A stretch of DNA of 64,000 nt. It comes from CAZZNY01 sp964655935. Lineage in GTDB: Bacteria > Patescibacteriota > Gracilibacteria > BD1-5 > UBA2023. Each line of letters starts with the position of its first letter. Within the stretch, counting starts at the first letter, position 1. Shown here one piece after another: positions 44,152 through 54,186 of the stretch. The notes under the pieces are model-generated. The model had not been told where the DNA came from. It did no database searches and saw nothing but the letters and a program-made list of their open reading frames with translations. Location: positions 620,001 through 684,000 of the forward strand of contig CAZZNY010000001.1 of assembly GCA_964655935.1 (NCBI GenBank), in the 5' to 3' direction. The position numbers and the translations under genes were made by a program.

Positions 44152-44586
44152 ATGCTTATGGAAACACAAAATAACAATACCTCGCAACTCACATTCGACT
44201 TTAGCGCAAAGACAAAAAATATCTTGCGTAAAAGTCCGATCATCTCTCCGAGACCGACGAATTCTTTCGTCTATCGCGCTGATGCTAGTACGATTATGGC
44301 AGATCGGTTCGCGATCAAGGGAAGCTATCTTGGTAGAAGTTATCTCGTAAAATGAAGTTATGGGATTAAAGAGGTTCGATCTTTCTGGAATCTCTGAGAA
44401 GTTACTCGAGATATCTGATTCATCCGATATGACAGCATAGAATATTTCTTAAATGGAAAATATATCCGCACATTTCTTCTCGCGAAAGATGAGGCTCGCA
44501 TCAAAAAAGAGGTAGAACACGTTCTCAAAGATGCAAATTATAATCAAAATCTTGCCATTCATCTCCATGAAGATTCATATTCATAA
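44152..44586 (+). CDS. Hypothetical protein
   Basis: A 144-residue protein with three UGA glycines. The N-terminal 40 residues are polar and probably disordered. The C-terminal part (GSYGIKEVRSFWNLGEVTRDIGFIRYDSIEYFLNGK) looks like a small alpha/beta domain. No family recognised. It has its own promoter-like element and is followed by a MITE-like element and a tRNA. Confidence 0.65.
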
Positions 44587-44659
44587 AACCATTCTTGCAT
44601 TTTCACAAAATTTCATATCATCGAAGAGGCTTCTAACAAGAAGTCTCTTTTCTATAGGC

Positions 44660-44749
44660 TGTCATTCTGAACGGAGTGAAGAATCTCTTATAGATAAGTT
44701 TTGTAATATGCTTGAGTGTAAGGGATCCTTCGTTTCACTCAGGATGACA
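44660..44749 (+). repeat. MITE-like palindromic element M4 (intergenic)
   Basis: 90 bp: TGTCATTCTGAACGGAGTGAAGAATC...CTTATA and GTGTAAGGGATCCTTCG...CTCAGGATGACA, the same arms as M1-M3. Confidence 0.8.
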
Positions 44750-44806
44750 AAAATTTCTCAGTTTCTCAGTTTCTCAGTCTCTAATTCTCTCATTTTTAAT
44801 TCCTTT

Positions 44807-44881
44807 GTCCCCGTAGTTCAGTGGATAGAACAAGGCACTCCTAAGGCTTAGACGCACGTTCGATTCGTGTCGGGGACACCA
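44807..44881 (+). tRNA. tRNA-Arg (anticodon CCU), CCA encoded
   Basis: The acceptor stem GTCCCCG pairs with CGGGGAC. The D stem is GTTC/GAAC, the anticodon loop is CTCCTAA (anticodon CCT) and the T arm is GCACG-TTCGATT-CGTGT. A73 is followed by genomic CCA. One A-G mismatch closes the anticodon stem. It should read AGG codons. Confidence 0.9.
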
Positions 44882-44894
44882 CAAAACCATTAAA

Positions 44895-44922
44895 AAAACA
44901 CTTTTTTCAAAAGTGTTTTTTT
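44895..44922 (+). terminator. Terminator after the tRNA
   Basis: Stem AAAAACACTTTT / AAAAGTGTTTTT with a T-run; it can also serve the convergent TPR gene. Confidence 0.75.
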
Positions 44923-44933
44923 ATCGCTCATTA

Positions 44934-45599
44934 TTAAGACTTCTTCGTTTTCTTTACTTTTTCTGAGGTGGGCACAAGATTATCTGATGATCGAATTTTA
45001 TTTATTTCCTCGTCTCTTGCTATTCTTGCGACATTAAGATTCGTAGAGTGTTCCTGTGATACCGATCCAATTTTTGCAGCTTCTTCATATTGTTCTATTG
45101 CCTCTGTGAACTTCCGTAAATTTTGATAACATTTTCCAAGTGCCTCACTTACTTTTGCCTCTTTTCAAAACATTTTTTCATATTGTAAAAAAATCTTAAT
45201 AGAATCTTCATATCGATCATTCGCCAAAAGAGTTTCCGCAAGAATTAACTCTATTTTTTTATCTCTTGTTTTTCCGATAAGTGATTTTGCTTTAAATATG
45301 CATTCCAAGGCTCATTTATTATCCCCCAATCTCAGACGAGTCTCTGCACACAACGTAAAACTCGTAACACTTGGATACTTTTCTATCATCTCATTTGCGA
45401 GACCGAGCACATGTCATGATACCTGATATTGTTCGAGCTCATATTGAATCGTAGCAGCATATCGCCTGATTTCATTGTCAGCATGTGTATTATTTCCGAG
45501 AAGAGCTGTAGTTCAGATAAAAGTAGCCAAAACAACACTCTGTATTTCTTTTTTTGCCGATGTTAATGATGAAAAATTACTACGAAAAGATTCCAGCAT
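44934..45599 (-). CDS. TPR-repeat protein
   Basis: A 221-residue protein visible only with UGA as Gly (four codons). An N-terminal hydrophobic stretch (IQSVVLATFIGTTALLG) may anchor it in the membrane. The remaining sequence shows TPR helix pairs, for example ALECIFKAKSLIGKT, LAETLLANDRYEDSIKIFLQYEK and LGKCYQNLRKFTEAIEQYEEAAKIG. A Lys/Ser-rich tail follows. TPRs mediate protein-protein contact; the partner is unknown. It converges on the tRNA gene. Confidence 0.75.
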
Positions 45600-45948
45600 A
45601 TTTCTGTATTAAAAATATTTCGATCATTGTATGAACATTTACTAAAAATCAAATTTATCAATTATACCAAAAACAAAGTGCTCGCCCCTCGCCTATCGGC
45701 GAGGCAGGTCTGTTTTATGAGAAAAAAATGAGTGAAAAACCCGAAAACCAAATTATATTTGGTATAGTCAAGTATACATTTTACTTAAGAAATCTTTTTG
45801 GTAAATTACAAAAAATCAATATACTCTGGAAGCGAAAAACAGATTATCCAATTTGTTCTCCTTCCAGTCTGCGTTTTGCAGGCTTTTCCGGTCACATTTT
45901 TACGACTATGTAATTATGTAACCATGTAACTTTGTAACTATCCCACCC
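45600..45948. other. Intergenic region without a convincing gene
   Basis: Contains a palindrome TCGCCTATCGGCGA (about 45678), a fragment TCTGCGTTTTGCAGGC, and an array of GTAACTTT-like 8-mers (45901-45938) that ends just before der. A 61-codon ORF at 45728 crosses these repeats and looks spurious. The promoters for der and the TPR gene probably lie here. Confidence 0.5.
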
Positions 45949-47427
45949 ATGCTCTGAAGAGTCACTATCATCTGACGTCCAAATGTCGGAAAATCAAGTA
46001 TTTTTAATATGCTTTCTGGTCACCGGATTGCTATCGTTTCTGATGTCGAAAACACCACTCGTGATGTCATCGAATATCAGATGAACGATGTCGAACGAGG
46101 AATCACTTATGTTATTGCTGATTCTGGAGGATTGAACTCTGGATCAAGTGATGAAGTACTTCAAGATGTCCGAAAACGCGCAGAAGAATCAGTAAAACGA
46201 TCTGAACTTATCGTATTTGTCGTCGAATATGACAAAATGACTTCTCTCGATGAAGAAATAGCAAAAATGCTTCGAAGAGCAGGAAAACCTGTTATTCTCG
46301 TCGGAAATAAAGTCGACAATGCAAAACGAGCTCATGAAGCTTATGAACTTCTTTCTTTTGGTTTTGGTGAACCATATCTTACTAGTGCTGCTCAGAATTC
46401 CGGATTTACAAAACTCGCTGATGCGATCGTCGCAGAACTCAGACGTCTCGGCTGTGATTACCTAGAAGAAAAATACGATAAAGAATTTACAAAACTCGCG
46501 ATTATCGGTCGACCAAATGTCGGAAAATCAAGCCTCGTCAATGCAATAACTGGAGAAAATCGTTCTATGGTACGAGATATGCCTGGAACCACTCGTGATG
46601 CGATCGATACTGTTTTTACTTATGAATGACAGCCTTTCGTACTCATCGATACTGCTGGTATTCGCAGGTCAGGTAAAATCGAGCAAGGAATCGAAGACTG
46701 GAGTGTACTTAGAGCTGAACGAGCGATTACTCGATGTGATATTGCCGTAATCGTAATCGATGCATTCGAAGGAATTACTGCTGGTGATCAGCATATCGTC
46801 GAACGAGCACTCGAAGAGAAAAAAGGTATCATTATCGTCATGAATAAATGGGATAAGGTTCTTGCAAAACCAGGAATCGACAAAGATACTATTATGAATC
46901 GATTTTTTACTTACCTCAAAGAAAAATTTGATTTTCTCTCGTTTGTTACTCCACTCTTCACATCAGCTGTCGATGGAAAACGAGTCGAGGAAGTCCTAAA
47001 AACTGCTCTTGCCGTCAAACTGGAACGAGTAAAACGAGTCAAAACTTCAGTATTTAATACATTTCTCGAACAGGTTACTTATCAGCACGTTCCGACTGGT
47101 AACAGAAAATCTCACAAACCAAAAATCTACTACTGATCTCAGGTCGATATCAATCCTCCTCGATTCGTACTTTCCGTTAATAATTCAGATCACTTTCACT
47201 TTTCATACAATCGATATCTCGAGAATCGAATTCGTGAACATTTTGGCTTCTGGGGTACGCCAATCGAGATCGAACTTCGATCACGAGAAAGTATTTTCAA
47301 GAATAAAAAGGTAATCAAATCTGACGATCGAGTTCTCGAAGAAATCACGACCGAAGATTCTAAAATCCGAGAAAAAAAGGCAAAAGGGAAAAAAGTATTT
47401 GTAACAAAAGACAGAAAGAAAAAATAG
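45949..47427 (+). CDS. der: Ribosome assembly GTPase Der (EngA), double G domain
   Basis: A 492-residue protein with two GTPase domains, each with GRPNVGKSS, and a C-terminal KH-like domain (VTYQHVPTGNRKSHKPKIYYGSQV). Second-domain motifs: DMPGTTRDAIDT, DTAGIRR and NKWDK. In the first domain G3 is DSGG instead of DTGG/DTAG. The C-terminus is Lys-rich (KKAKGKKVFVTKDRKKK). Der helps mature the 50S subunit. UGA falls on the Gly of IIGRPN and on YE-G-QPF, both conserved. The start ATG is followed by LGRVTIIG, the expected first strand. Confidence 0.95.
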
Positions 47428-47449
47428 CCTTGAGTCATTCTGGAAAGTT

Positions 47450-47592
47450 GCCAAAAACGGGAGAGAACAGGAGAGCTTGAGAGGAGAAACCGTTTGAGCA
47501 GGCTGATAGTCGTGCAAATATCTAGCATTTGCTACGTCTGCGAGTTTTTCTCCTTTCAAAACTTTTGGTACTTTTGGTTACAAAAGTATATA
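47450..47592 (+). repeat. About 200-bp dispersed repeat, copy 4 (3' part)
   Basis: Shares CGGGAGAGAACAGGAGAGC, TTTGAGCAGGCTGATAGTCG, CTACGTCTGCGAG and ACTTTTGGTTACAAAAGTAT with the other copies. It lies right after der. Confidence 0.75.
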
Positions 47593-47644
47593 AAAGATCT
47601 CATTCTTAAAAATCACCATAGCTTACACTACACATATTCTCCTA

Positions 47645-47680
47645 AAATCCGCCAGAGAAATTCTCGCGGATTTTTTGTGC
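47645..47680 (+). terminator. Terminator
   Basis: Stem AAATCCGC / GCGGATTT with T6. The following stretch to 47938 holds no convincing gene, only a repeat arm (ATTCCGGGATGACG), an ATTGCTTCGTACCTCGCAAT repeat and a GTAACTTT array. Confidence 0.7.
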
Positions 47681-47938
47681 TTTGAAATAAATATGCTATT
47701 ATGATTTTGATCTATCACTCTCGCGAGGAAACATCCGACGCGGAAGAGTCTCGGAAAACACCACCTTTGTTTTTTGTTTTATAATAGGAAGATCCCAGAT
47801 ATTTTCTAGAACATCTTCTGAGACTTCGAAATATTTTGATATCCAGAAAATTCCGGGATGACGTATCATTTTTCTAGATTGCTTCGTACCTCGCAATGAC
47901 GATACTTTGTAACCATGTAACTTTGTAACTTTTCTCCC

Positions 47939-48319
47939 TTGCCTCCTTCCTTTATCATAGAAGCTCCTGATGCGAGCTGGGATACCTCTGAACGATCCCA
48001 GTTCTTTCTTCAGGCTATCACAGATATTGGACATCTCAAATGAAGTGAACTGATAAAAAAAGCTTATAAAATGGCTTCTGGAAGAATTCGACTTATTATC
48101 ACTCAAAAACAGGAAATTCCACCGGATGTCTCTGAAGATGAGAAGGATTATTTTATCGACGAACGTACGAGATATGCGATGAGTAATGATTGAGATTTCG
48201 TAGTATCTCCTAAAAACTTTATCATCTTGCGATTCACCTGGGATGCGATCCGATGGCTCGTCGAAGATGAGACAGATGATGCGGTCGATGAGGTCAGAAA
48301 ACAGATTCAGATAAAATAA
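47939..48319 (+). CDS. Hypothetical acidic protein
   Basis: A 126-residue protein read through two UGA codons. The only start in the open region is TTG at 47939. The sequence (PPSFIIEAPDASWDTSERSQFFLQAITDIGHLKGSEL ... WDAIRWLVEDETDDAVDEVRKQ) is acidic and mixed alpha/beta. No family recognised. It is followed by a strong terminator. Confidence 0.6.
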
Positions 48320-48355
48320 AAATCCTTCGATTTGCTCACTATCGAAGGATTTTTA
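48319..48355. terminator. Bidirectional terminator between convergent genes
   Basis: Long stem AAAATCCTTCGAT / ATCGAAGGATTTTT. It overlaps the last codons of the minus-strand gene. Confidence 0.8.
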
Positions 48356-48773
48356 AATGTTCCGTTATTGAAAGTAGATAATCTATCTGTTTCTTAAAAC
48401 TATCTTCTTTTAAAAGTAACAAGTGTTTGTGTTTTCCATATCTCTTCGGGTCAAACATAAAATCATGAAATAAAATAGGTCACGAGGTCGATCCGGGTGG
48501 ATACATATCCAAAACCATCCTATCTCTCTCGACTCAAAGCCAGGAATGACTAATTGGCGCTTTCCATGAATTAAATATGTGTCCATGATGATGAACTACG
48601 TCCTCAAATCTTTGTTTCATTATGGCACACAAATGATGACAACTTACTTTAACATCCTCTCAATCGAGAGAGATGTTTGCTGGTACTGCTTCATATAAAT
48701 CAATTCAATAATTAAGAAGCTGTATTGCCCGAGGATTGTCTTCTGAGAATATTCGCAAGAATGTCGGCTTCAT
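48339..48773 (-). CDS. Hypothetical protein with Cys/His-rich core
   Basis: A 144-residue protein visible only with UGA as Gly (four codons). The centre VSCHHLCAIMKQRFEDVVHHHGHIF...SWLGVERDRMVLDMYPPGS has a Cys followed by His and Asp in an order loosely like a papain or transglutaminase-like catalytic set. This is inference only. No signal peptide. It lies 14 nt downstream of the Tyr-rich secreted protein on the same strand. Confidence 0.55.
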
Positions 48774-48787
48774 ATTTTAATATTGGA

Positions 48788-49600
48788 TTAATTTCTCCAT
48801 TTTAATGTTCCTTTCAATTGTTCATACTGTTGCTTCACATCATCAAGCTTCTCCATCGCAAGTTCATCATAGAGATCATTTCCAGTGGTTTCATATTTCT
48901 TCGAGAATGCGAAGTAGTCGTTCAACGAACCAATCATATCACCGAGATCTCGGATAATATCCGCCATCTGATAATTCCTAATCACTCCGTCCGTATATCG
49001 CTGCCAAGTCGCATCTTTTATGGCCGTAAGAAATCTTTTTGAGTCTTCTAGTTTATTCGCGATTTCTTCATTTCTTAGTGAGACTTGTTTAATTTTGATG
49101 GCAGCGAGCCGTTTTCGATTATTATCTTTTCCGATAACATTTGCCTCGAAAAAATCCGGTTGTTTTGCAGAATTTATCGAGTCAAAATTCATAGACTTTA
49201 TCATGAGAGCCAGATCTTCATCTGACCAAAACCAAGTACTTCGTGGATACCAAGAAGGATAGTTCTGATTATCACATCGATAATAACTATTTCTATCGTA
49301 GTAACAATTATTTGAATTATAATAATTTGTTTGATAGTAATTGTAGTCATACGAAGAATAGTTTCGATAATCCGTATAGCTTGGATAGTAATAATTTGTG
49401 GTATCTAGATAATTATTTTTTGTCCATCCATTACAATTTCTTTGACAATACTCATAATTATAACTATTCCCCACACAGTATATATCACATCGATACACTG
49501 TTCCTCCACAATAATTATTTGCTGGCGAACAATCCGCATACACAGAAAGAGTGGACAAAAATACTAAACTTCATATGATAGCAAGCGAGATTTTTTTCAT
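48788..49600 (-). CDS. Secreted Tyr/Asn/Cys-rich protein
   Basis: A 270-residue protein with a signal peptide (MKKISLAIIGSLVFLSTLSVYA). The mature N-terminal half is extremely rich in Tyr, Asn and Cys (CVGNSYNYEYCQRNCNGW, NYYYPSYTDYRNYSSYDYNYY), low in complexity, with about ten cysteines. The C-terminal half is a helical domain (DLALMIKSMNFDSINSA ... DELAMEKLDDVKQQYEQLKG). An exported, disulfide-bonded or amyloid-like surface protein is possible. No family assigned. Confidence 0.7.
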
Positions 49601-49675
49601 ATTCACATAATTTTATGGACTAATCTTTGACTTTATACATATTAGTTGACACTTGTCAAATTTATTTTTCATTCT

Positions 49676-50683
49676 ATGGCTAAAAAGAATATATTTTCTC
49701 TTGTTTTCTGGTCAATCATCTCGATTCTTACGGTGTATCTTTCTGGAATTCCCGGACTCATCGGATCAGCTCTTGCCTTCTTTTTCTACTTTTTCCTCTA
49801 TTTCATCGCGATACTTCTTTGGCGACTCATCCTTCGAAAACCTCGAATTTCTTTTCGTGATTCCCTATTTACTTTTTCGTATCGAATCGGTATGTTTTTG
49901 TTCGTTATTACGACCCTTATGGGAAGTTTTACTGCCTACCAAAATGAGATAAATCCTGCTTTCTTGCCACGATATACAATTACCGATGGAAAAAAGACAG
50001 TGGTTTTTCAGACGATGGCACATATTGCCAGCGATCGTTTCTATGAATCTATCAAAAATCAGATAACCGAAGCAAAAAAGAAAAATTTCGTTCTCTTTTT
50101 TGAAGGTGTTCGACCTGGAACTCCAGAAAATATAAAAAAATTCAATGAGGCTATGGGAGTCGTGTTTGATAAGTCGCTCTACACAAACATCTCGAAACTC
50201 TATGGTCTGCGAGAGCAACGAAACGATGAATTTCTTAAGCTCGTGAATGATCGCGATACGAATGTCGATATTTCGATCGATGATATTATCACAAAATATG
50301 AAAAACGATTAAAGGAGAATGGAAACCAGAAAAAAACCATTCCTCCCATCGATCTGAGTCCACTCGTAAATGAATCACTGAAAAATATCTGACCGCGTGA
50401 ACTCGTGGTTTTCAGTTATTTGAATCGTGGAATTATGAATTTTATCATGAAAAACAGTACTGCGCAGGACGCGATCATCTCCGCTTCTGGACAACAAGAC
50501 ATCTTCGCGACCATTCTCCAAGATCGTAATGAACACCTCGCAAATACCATCCTCGAATCGAAAGAAAATAATATCTTCGTCATCTACGGAATGCTTCATT
50601 TCGAATGAGTCTACGAACTTCTGCAGACAAAAAATCCAGCTTGGCATATAGCGAAGCTGGAAGTGGAATATCCGGTGAGATAA
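49676..50683 (+). CDS. TraB/PrgY-like membrane protein
   Basis: A 335-residue protein with two or three N-terminal membrane helices, then a domain with VVFQTMAHIASDRFYESIKNQI, FVLFFEGVRPGTPENI, LQDRNEHLANTILESKENNIFVIYGMLHFEGVYELL. The RNE and GMLHFEGV blocks are the second-half signature of the TraB/PrgY/TIKI family, suspected metalloproteases that act on peptides or pheromones. H in MAHIAS and E in FFEG would be the N-terminal metal ligands. UGA is read as Gly twice. The assignment is by motif only. Confidence 0.7.
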
Positions 50684-50705
50684 CTAGTGTTTATTGAAAT
50701 TTTAG

Positions 50706-52055
50706 TTATTTTATACCAATACTGGTTTCATCCAAATTGGTTCAACCCCATTCGACGAGTGTATATCATTTTCTTTTTGCTTTCTGGAGTTTTGGATTCC
50801 CAGTAGAAATTTTTTTAATAGAAGTCTTAAATACCATAAATACACGGATGATTGTTTCTGGGGCTGGGCTCACAACGAGTTTTGCCATATCTGTATATTC
50901 TTTTGTTTTGAATTCTACTACCGAGAATGGATTTTTCTCGAGAATCGGAAGCCAATACACGATAAAATCATTCTGTTCTTTTGTATTGAGTCCAAGTGTT
51001 TTAAGAGATTTTTCAAGAAATTCTCTTGCCTCAGAAGAAGCAATACAAAAAGCATTTTTCTCATTAATCGTGAAAGGAATCTGTTTTTCCGCTTCCCAAA
51101 AAAGATAAGAATATTTCTTCTTGGTAATAATATCTACGAGATTTCCTCGTGGAGAAGCTTCCACATTCCATTCGCCATTTTTTGTCGCTGGATATTCGGT
51201 CGTCATAGATGCGCCCGAAAGTTTTACAGCAACCTTAATATTTTGTTTTGTTTTTGGATAAAGATAGATGACAGGCTTCTTAGCAAGTCCGCCCCAGGCT
51301 GCAAATTGTTGAGGAGTTGTATCCTTTGGGATAAAAGTAAGTTTTTTTGACTGTTTACAAAATGAAAAAATTCATTTTTCCGAAAAAATCAATCTACCTT
51401 GTTCTCATTTTTGTGATAACCAATCGAGCGTGTTAACAATATTCCCTCCTTCCAACATCTCAAAACTATTACTTCAAAGCACTTGAGCTCTCACTCATCA
51501 TTTCTTTAAATCAATAGTGTCCCATTCAATTTTTGTAAACCTATCTCACTGATCAAGTGTAAAATCATGACCACCCTCAGTATTTGCTGTTGCAGTTAAA
51601 CTTTTTGCACTTGATGTATAATTTGGATTTATCGCAAGAGTTCGGATATTTTTTAGCAAAACATCATAACTAAGGCGTACTTCTCAGGGAATATCATTTA
51701 CAATTTTCTTCAATTGATTCAATTGTGAATTTGTATTCTCCTGATATACATTTGATTGATTAACAGGTTTCTCGCTAGAGATAATAAATTGAGATTTTTC
51801 TCCTGATGAATAAGTAACATTTAGTTGAAACATACCACTTACCATAGAACGTGATTGGAGTCATACAATCTTATCCTTTCCATCTCCAATATTATCAAAT
51901 GGCAAATACTGTCAACCACCATCTTTTTTCCAAGCACGAATTGTTGAACCTCGAAAAACCAAAACTGTTTCATCTGACGTAAAAACGACTCAAAGTTGTT
52001 GAAGCCGAGAAAGTGCTTCTAGTGGATTTCGTGATCCTGTTTCAATTGGCGACAT
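50706..52055 (-). CDS. Conserved protein with PVIYLYP domain
   Basis: A 449-residue protein visible mainly with UGA as Gly (more than ten codons). The C-terminal half has KKPVIYLYPKTKQNIKVAVKL, YPATKNGEWNVEASPRGNLVD, KYSYLFWEAE and DFIVYWLPILEKNPFSVVEF, a pattern found in uncharacterised bacterial proteins. The N-terminal half is beta-rich with VLVFRGSTIRAWKKDGGGQYLPF. No signal peptide or helix. It starts 19 nt after the PG-binding-like gene and is likely co-transcribed with it. Confidence 0.65.
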
Positions 52056-52074
52056 ATTACTTTAAGGTTATAAA

Positions 52075-54012
52075 TTATTTTATAGATTTAGCTGTGGTTC
52101 CTCCTGCTGCGAGAGCCTGTGCACCGGTTAGGTTACTATCCGTTTGTGATAACTTAGGGATTGGCTTAATAAGAAACACATCAGGAGAACCTTTTGTACA
52201 AGTTACCGTCAATTTGAATCCACCCTCAACACTTTCAACATGAACTTGTGTTGCGGACGAATCAATTATGTTTTCTGGAACTAATGTTTGGCTTTGATTT
52301 GTTTCGGCACATACTTGAAGATTTTTATTCCTGATACTAAGTTGCAATTGCTCTGGTTTATTTTTTACTGAAACCAAAAAAATTTCATTCACTAGCATAT
52401 TCGCCAACACACTTGCTTCTCAAATAATTTTAGGAATTGTTTTTGGTTTTTCTGCTCCTTCTACTTTTGTAGCTGGTTTTGCTGGAGATGCAACTGGAGC
52501 TGGAGTTTCTACTTTTGGAGTTGGTTTTACTTGAAGCGTGGCAACTGGAGCTGGAGTTTCTGGATTCGCTTGTCTCCACTTTTTCATCGTATTCACACCA
52601 AAAGCACCATCTCATTCGTCTCATTGAAATTCTTTTGTTGCTTCTTTAATTGCTTTTATATCAGAACCTTCTTTAAGACCAAGCATTATACAAAGAGCTG
52701 CCATTGCATCAGAATCCGCCTTGAGAGTTGCTGTAAATTTTGTTTTAAGATCACTTGCTTTATCTTTCAAAAATGTTTCATAGGTTTTGACTGCTGTCCG
52801 AAGATCTTCTGCTTTATCTGTTGGTTTTGGTTCTGGTTTTGGTTCTGGTTTTGGTTCTGGTTTTGGTTCTGGTTTTGGTTCTGGTTTTGCCTTAGTCTCT
52901 GCTTCTGCTTTAACCTTTGCTTCTGCTTTTTCTAAGATTACCTTAGTATCTTCGTATTCTTTCTTCATGCCATCTGTTCGAGTAGGATCACCAAGCTTAC
53001 CTGCACACTCTTGAGCATATTCTAAATAACACTTCATCCCTGCTCAATCACGCCTTCCTTCTTTCTCTTTTCACTCAAGATTATCCCTTGCTTTTGCAAA
53101 GTTATTTTCCTCAAGATTCTCTTTAAGCCATTTCTTATGAAGACTAAAATTTTTACTCCATTGGTTATATATATATTCATTTTGAGCTTGATCCAGTTTT
53201 GGATTCAACTCTAGCATTCTATCCTGAGCATTAATGCTAGCAATATGAACCCACAGGAGAAAATGGGTGGCATCAAATTTTCCATCTTTCAATTCTATCT
53301 CATGACCAGTATTATATGGCTTGTTACCACGACTATTATCAAATGAAAAAGTTACCACCCATTTATCATCTTTTTTTGAGATTTTTACATCATCAAGACT
53401 TACTTTGTGACCGCTTGGCATTTCCTTAAGCCATGCGGCATTTTTTGGCTCCAGATTGTCAATATCGATATTCAGATCTTCAAGCGTAAAAAATTTCTTT
53501 TTTGAAAGATAATCATCTACTGCACGTTGAAGTTGTCATTGTGTGATTTGTTCCTGTCCGAGTTTGATTCGTGCAACTTCAGCTTCTTTTTCTCGTTCAC
53601 TGTAATCTTGTTTCTCTGCGGTTTTATTTACACGACCCTCCTTTCGTTTTTCAAGCGCTTTGATAATTTTACCTTCAAGTTTCAATGCCTTGATATCATC
53701 AAAGTTTTCTACCTCAACATCAAGATCCTCACAAAGTTTTTTCAGGACTTCATCGGAGCTTGCGGTATTATCACAAGTATTTCTTAATGCACTAACCAAA
53801 ATAGCTCGATCACCTTTTGATCTTTCGGTGATAGCTGCTTTTTCAGCATTATATCTCTCAAGAATATCCTGAGCTTCTTTTTTATCAATCTTCTGACCTT
53901 TATGTTCTGTGTCTTCATTTGAAAGCATTCATGTAATTTGTTCCTTAAAAGAAGGTTTTGGTGTTGCTATTTTTCCTTCCCCTTGAGGTGCTTCTTGAGT
54001 ATCTACTACCAT
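52075..54012 (-). CDS. Large Lys/Glu-rich protein with (KPEP)n linker and PG-binding-like segment
   Basis: A 645-residue protein. The N-terminal part is helical and charged (QKIDKKEAQDILERYNAEKAAI). A coiled-coil region leads to a KPEP repeat coded by a 12-bp tandem unit (52821-52884). Residues about 450-485 (GSDIKAIKEATKEFQGDEGDGAFGVNTMKKWR) fit the PG_binding_1 fold. A second Pro/Lys linker and a beta-rich C-terminus follow. UGA is used sparingly. The architecture mirrors the protein at 35941, so the two are probably paralogues. No export signal is seen. Confidence 0.6.
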
Positions 54013-54186
54013 ATAACTTAAAATTATAAATAAAATGAATTTTTGTTTTACCCTTTGAGTTTAGCATACATTTTTTTACCTGTCAAAAATCTGAAACTCA
54101 ATTTTTCAAATCCTTATGACTCCTCCTTGCATTTTTCGCTTTTTTGAATACTATTCTTGCGGCTTTTACTACTTTTATACATCGAC

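Noticed and set aside
45728..45913. A 61-codon ORF before der
   Set aside because: It crosses repeat fragments and lacks a ribosome binding site.
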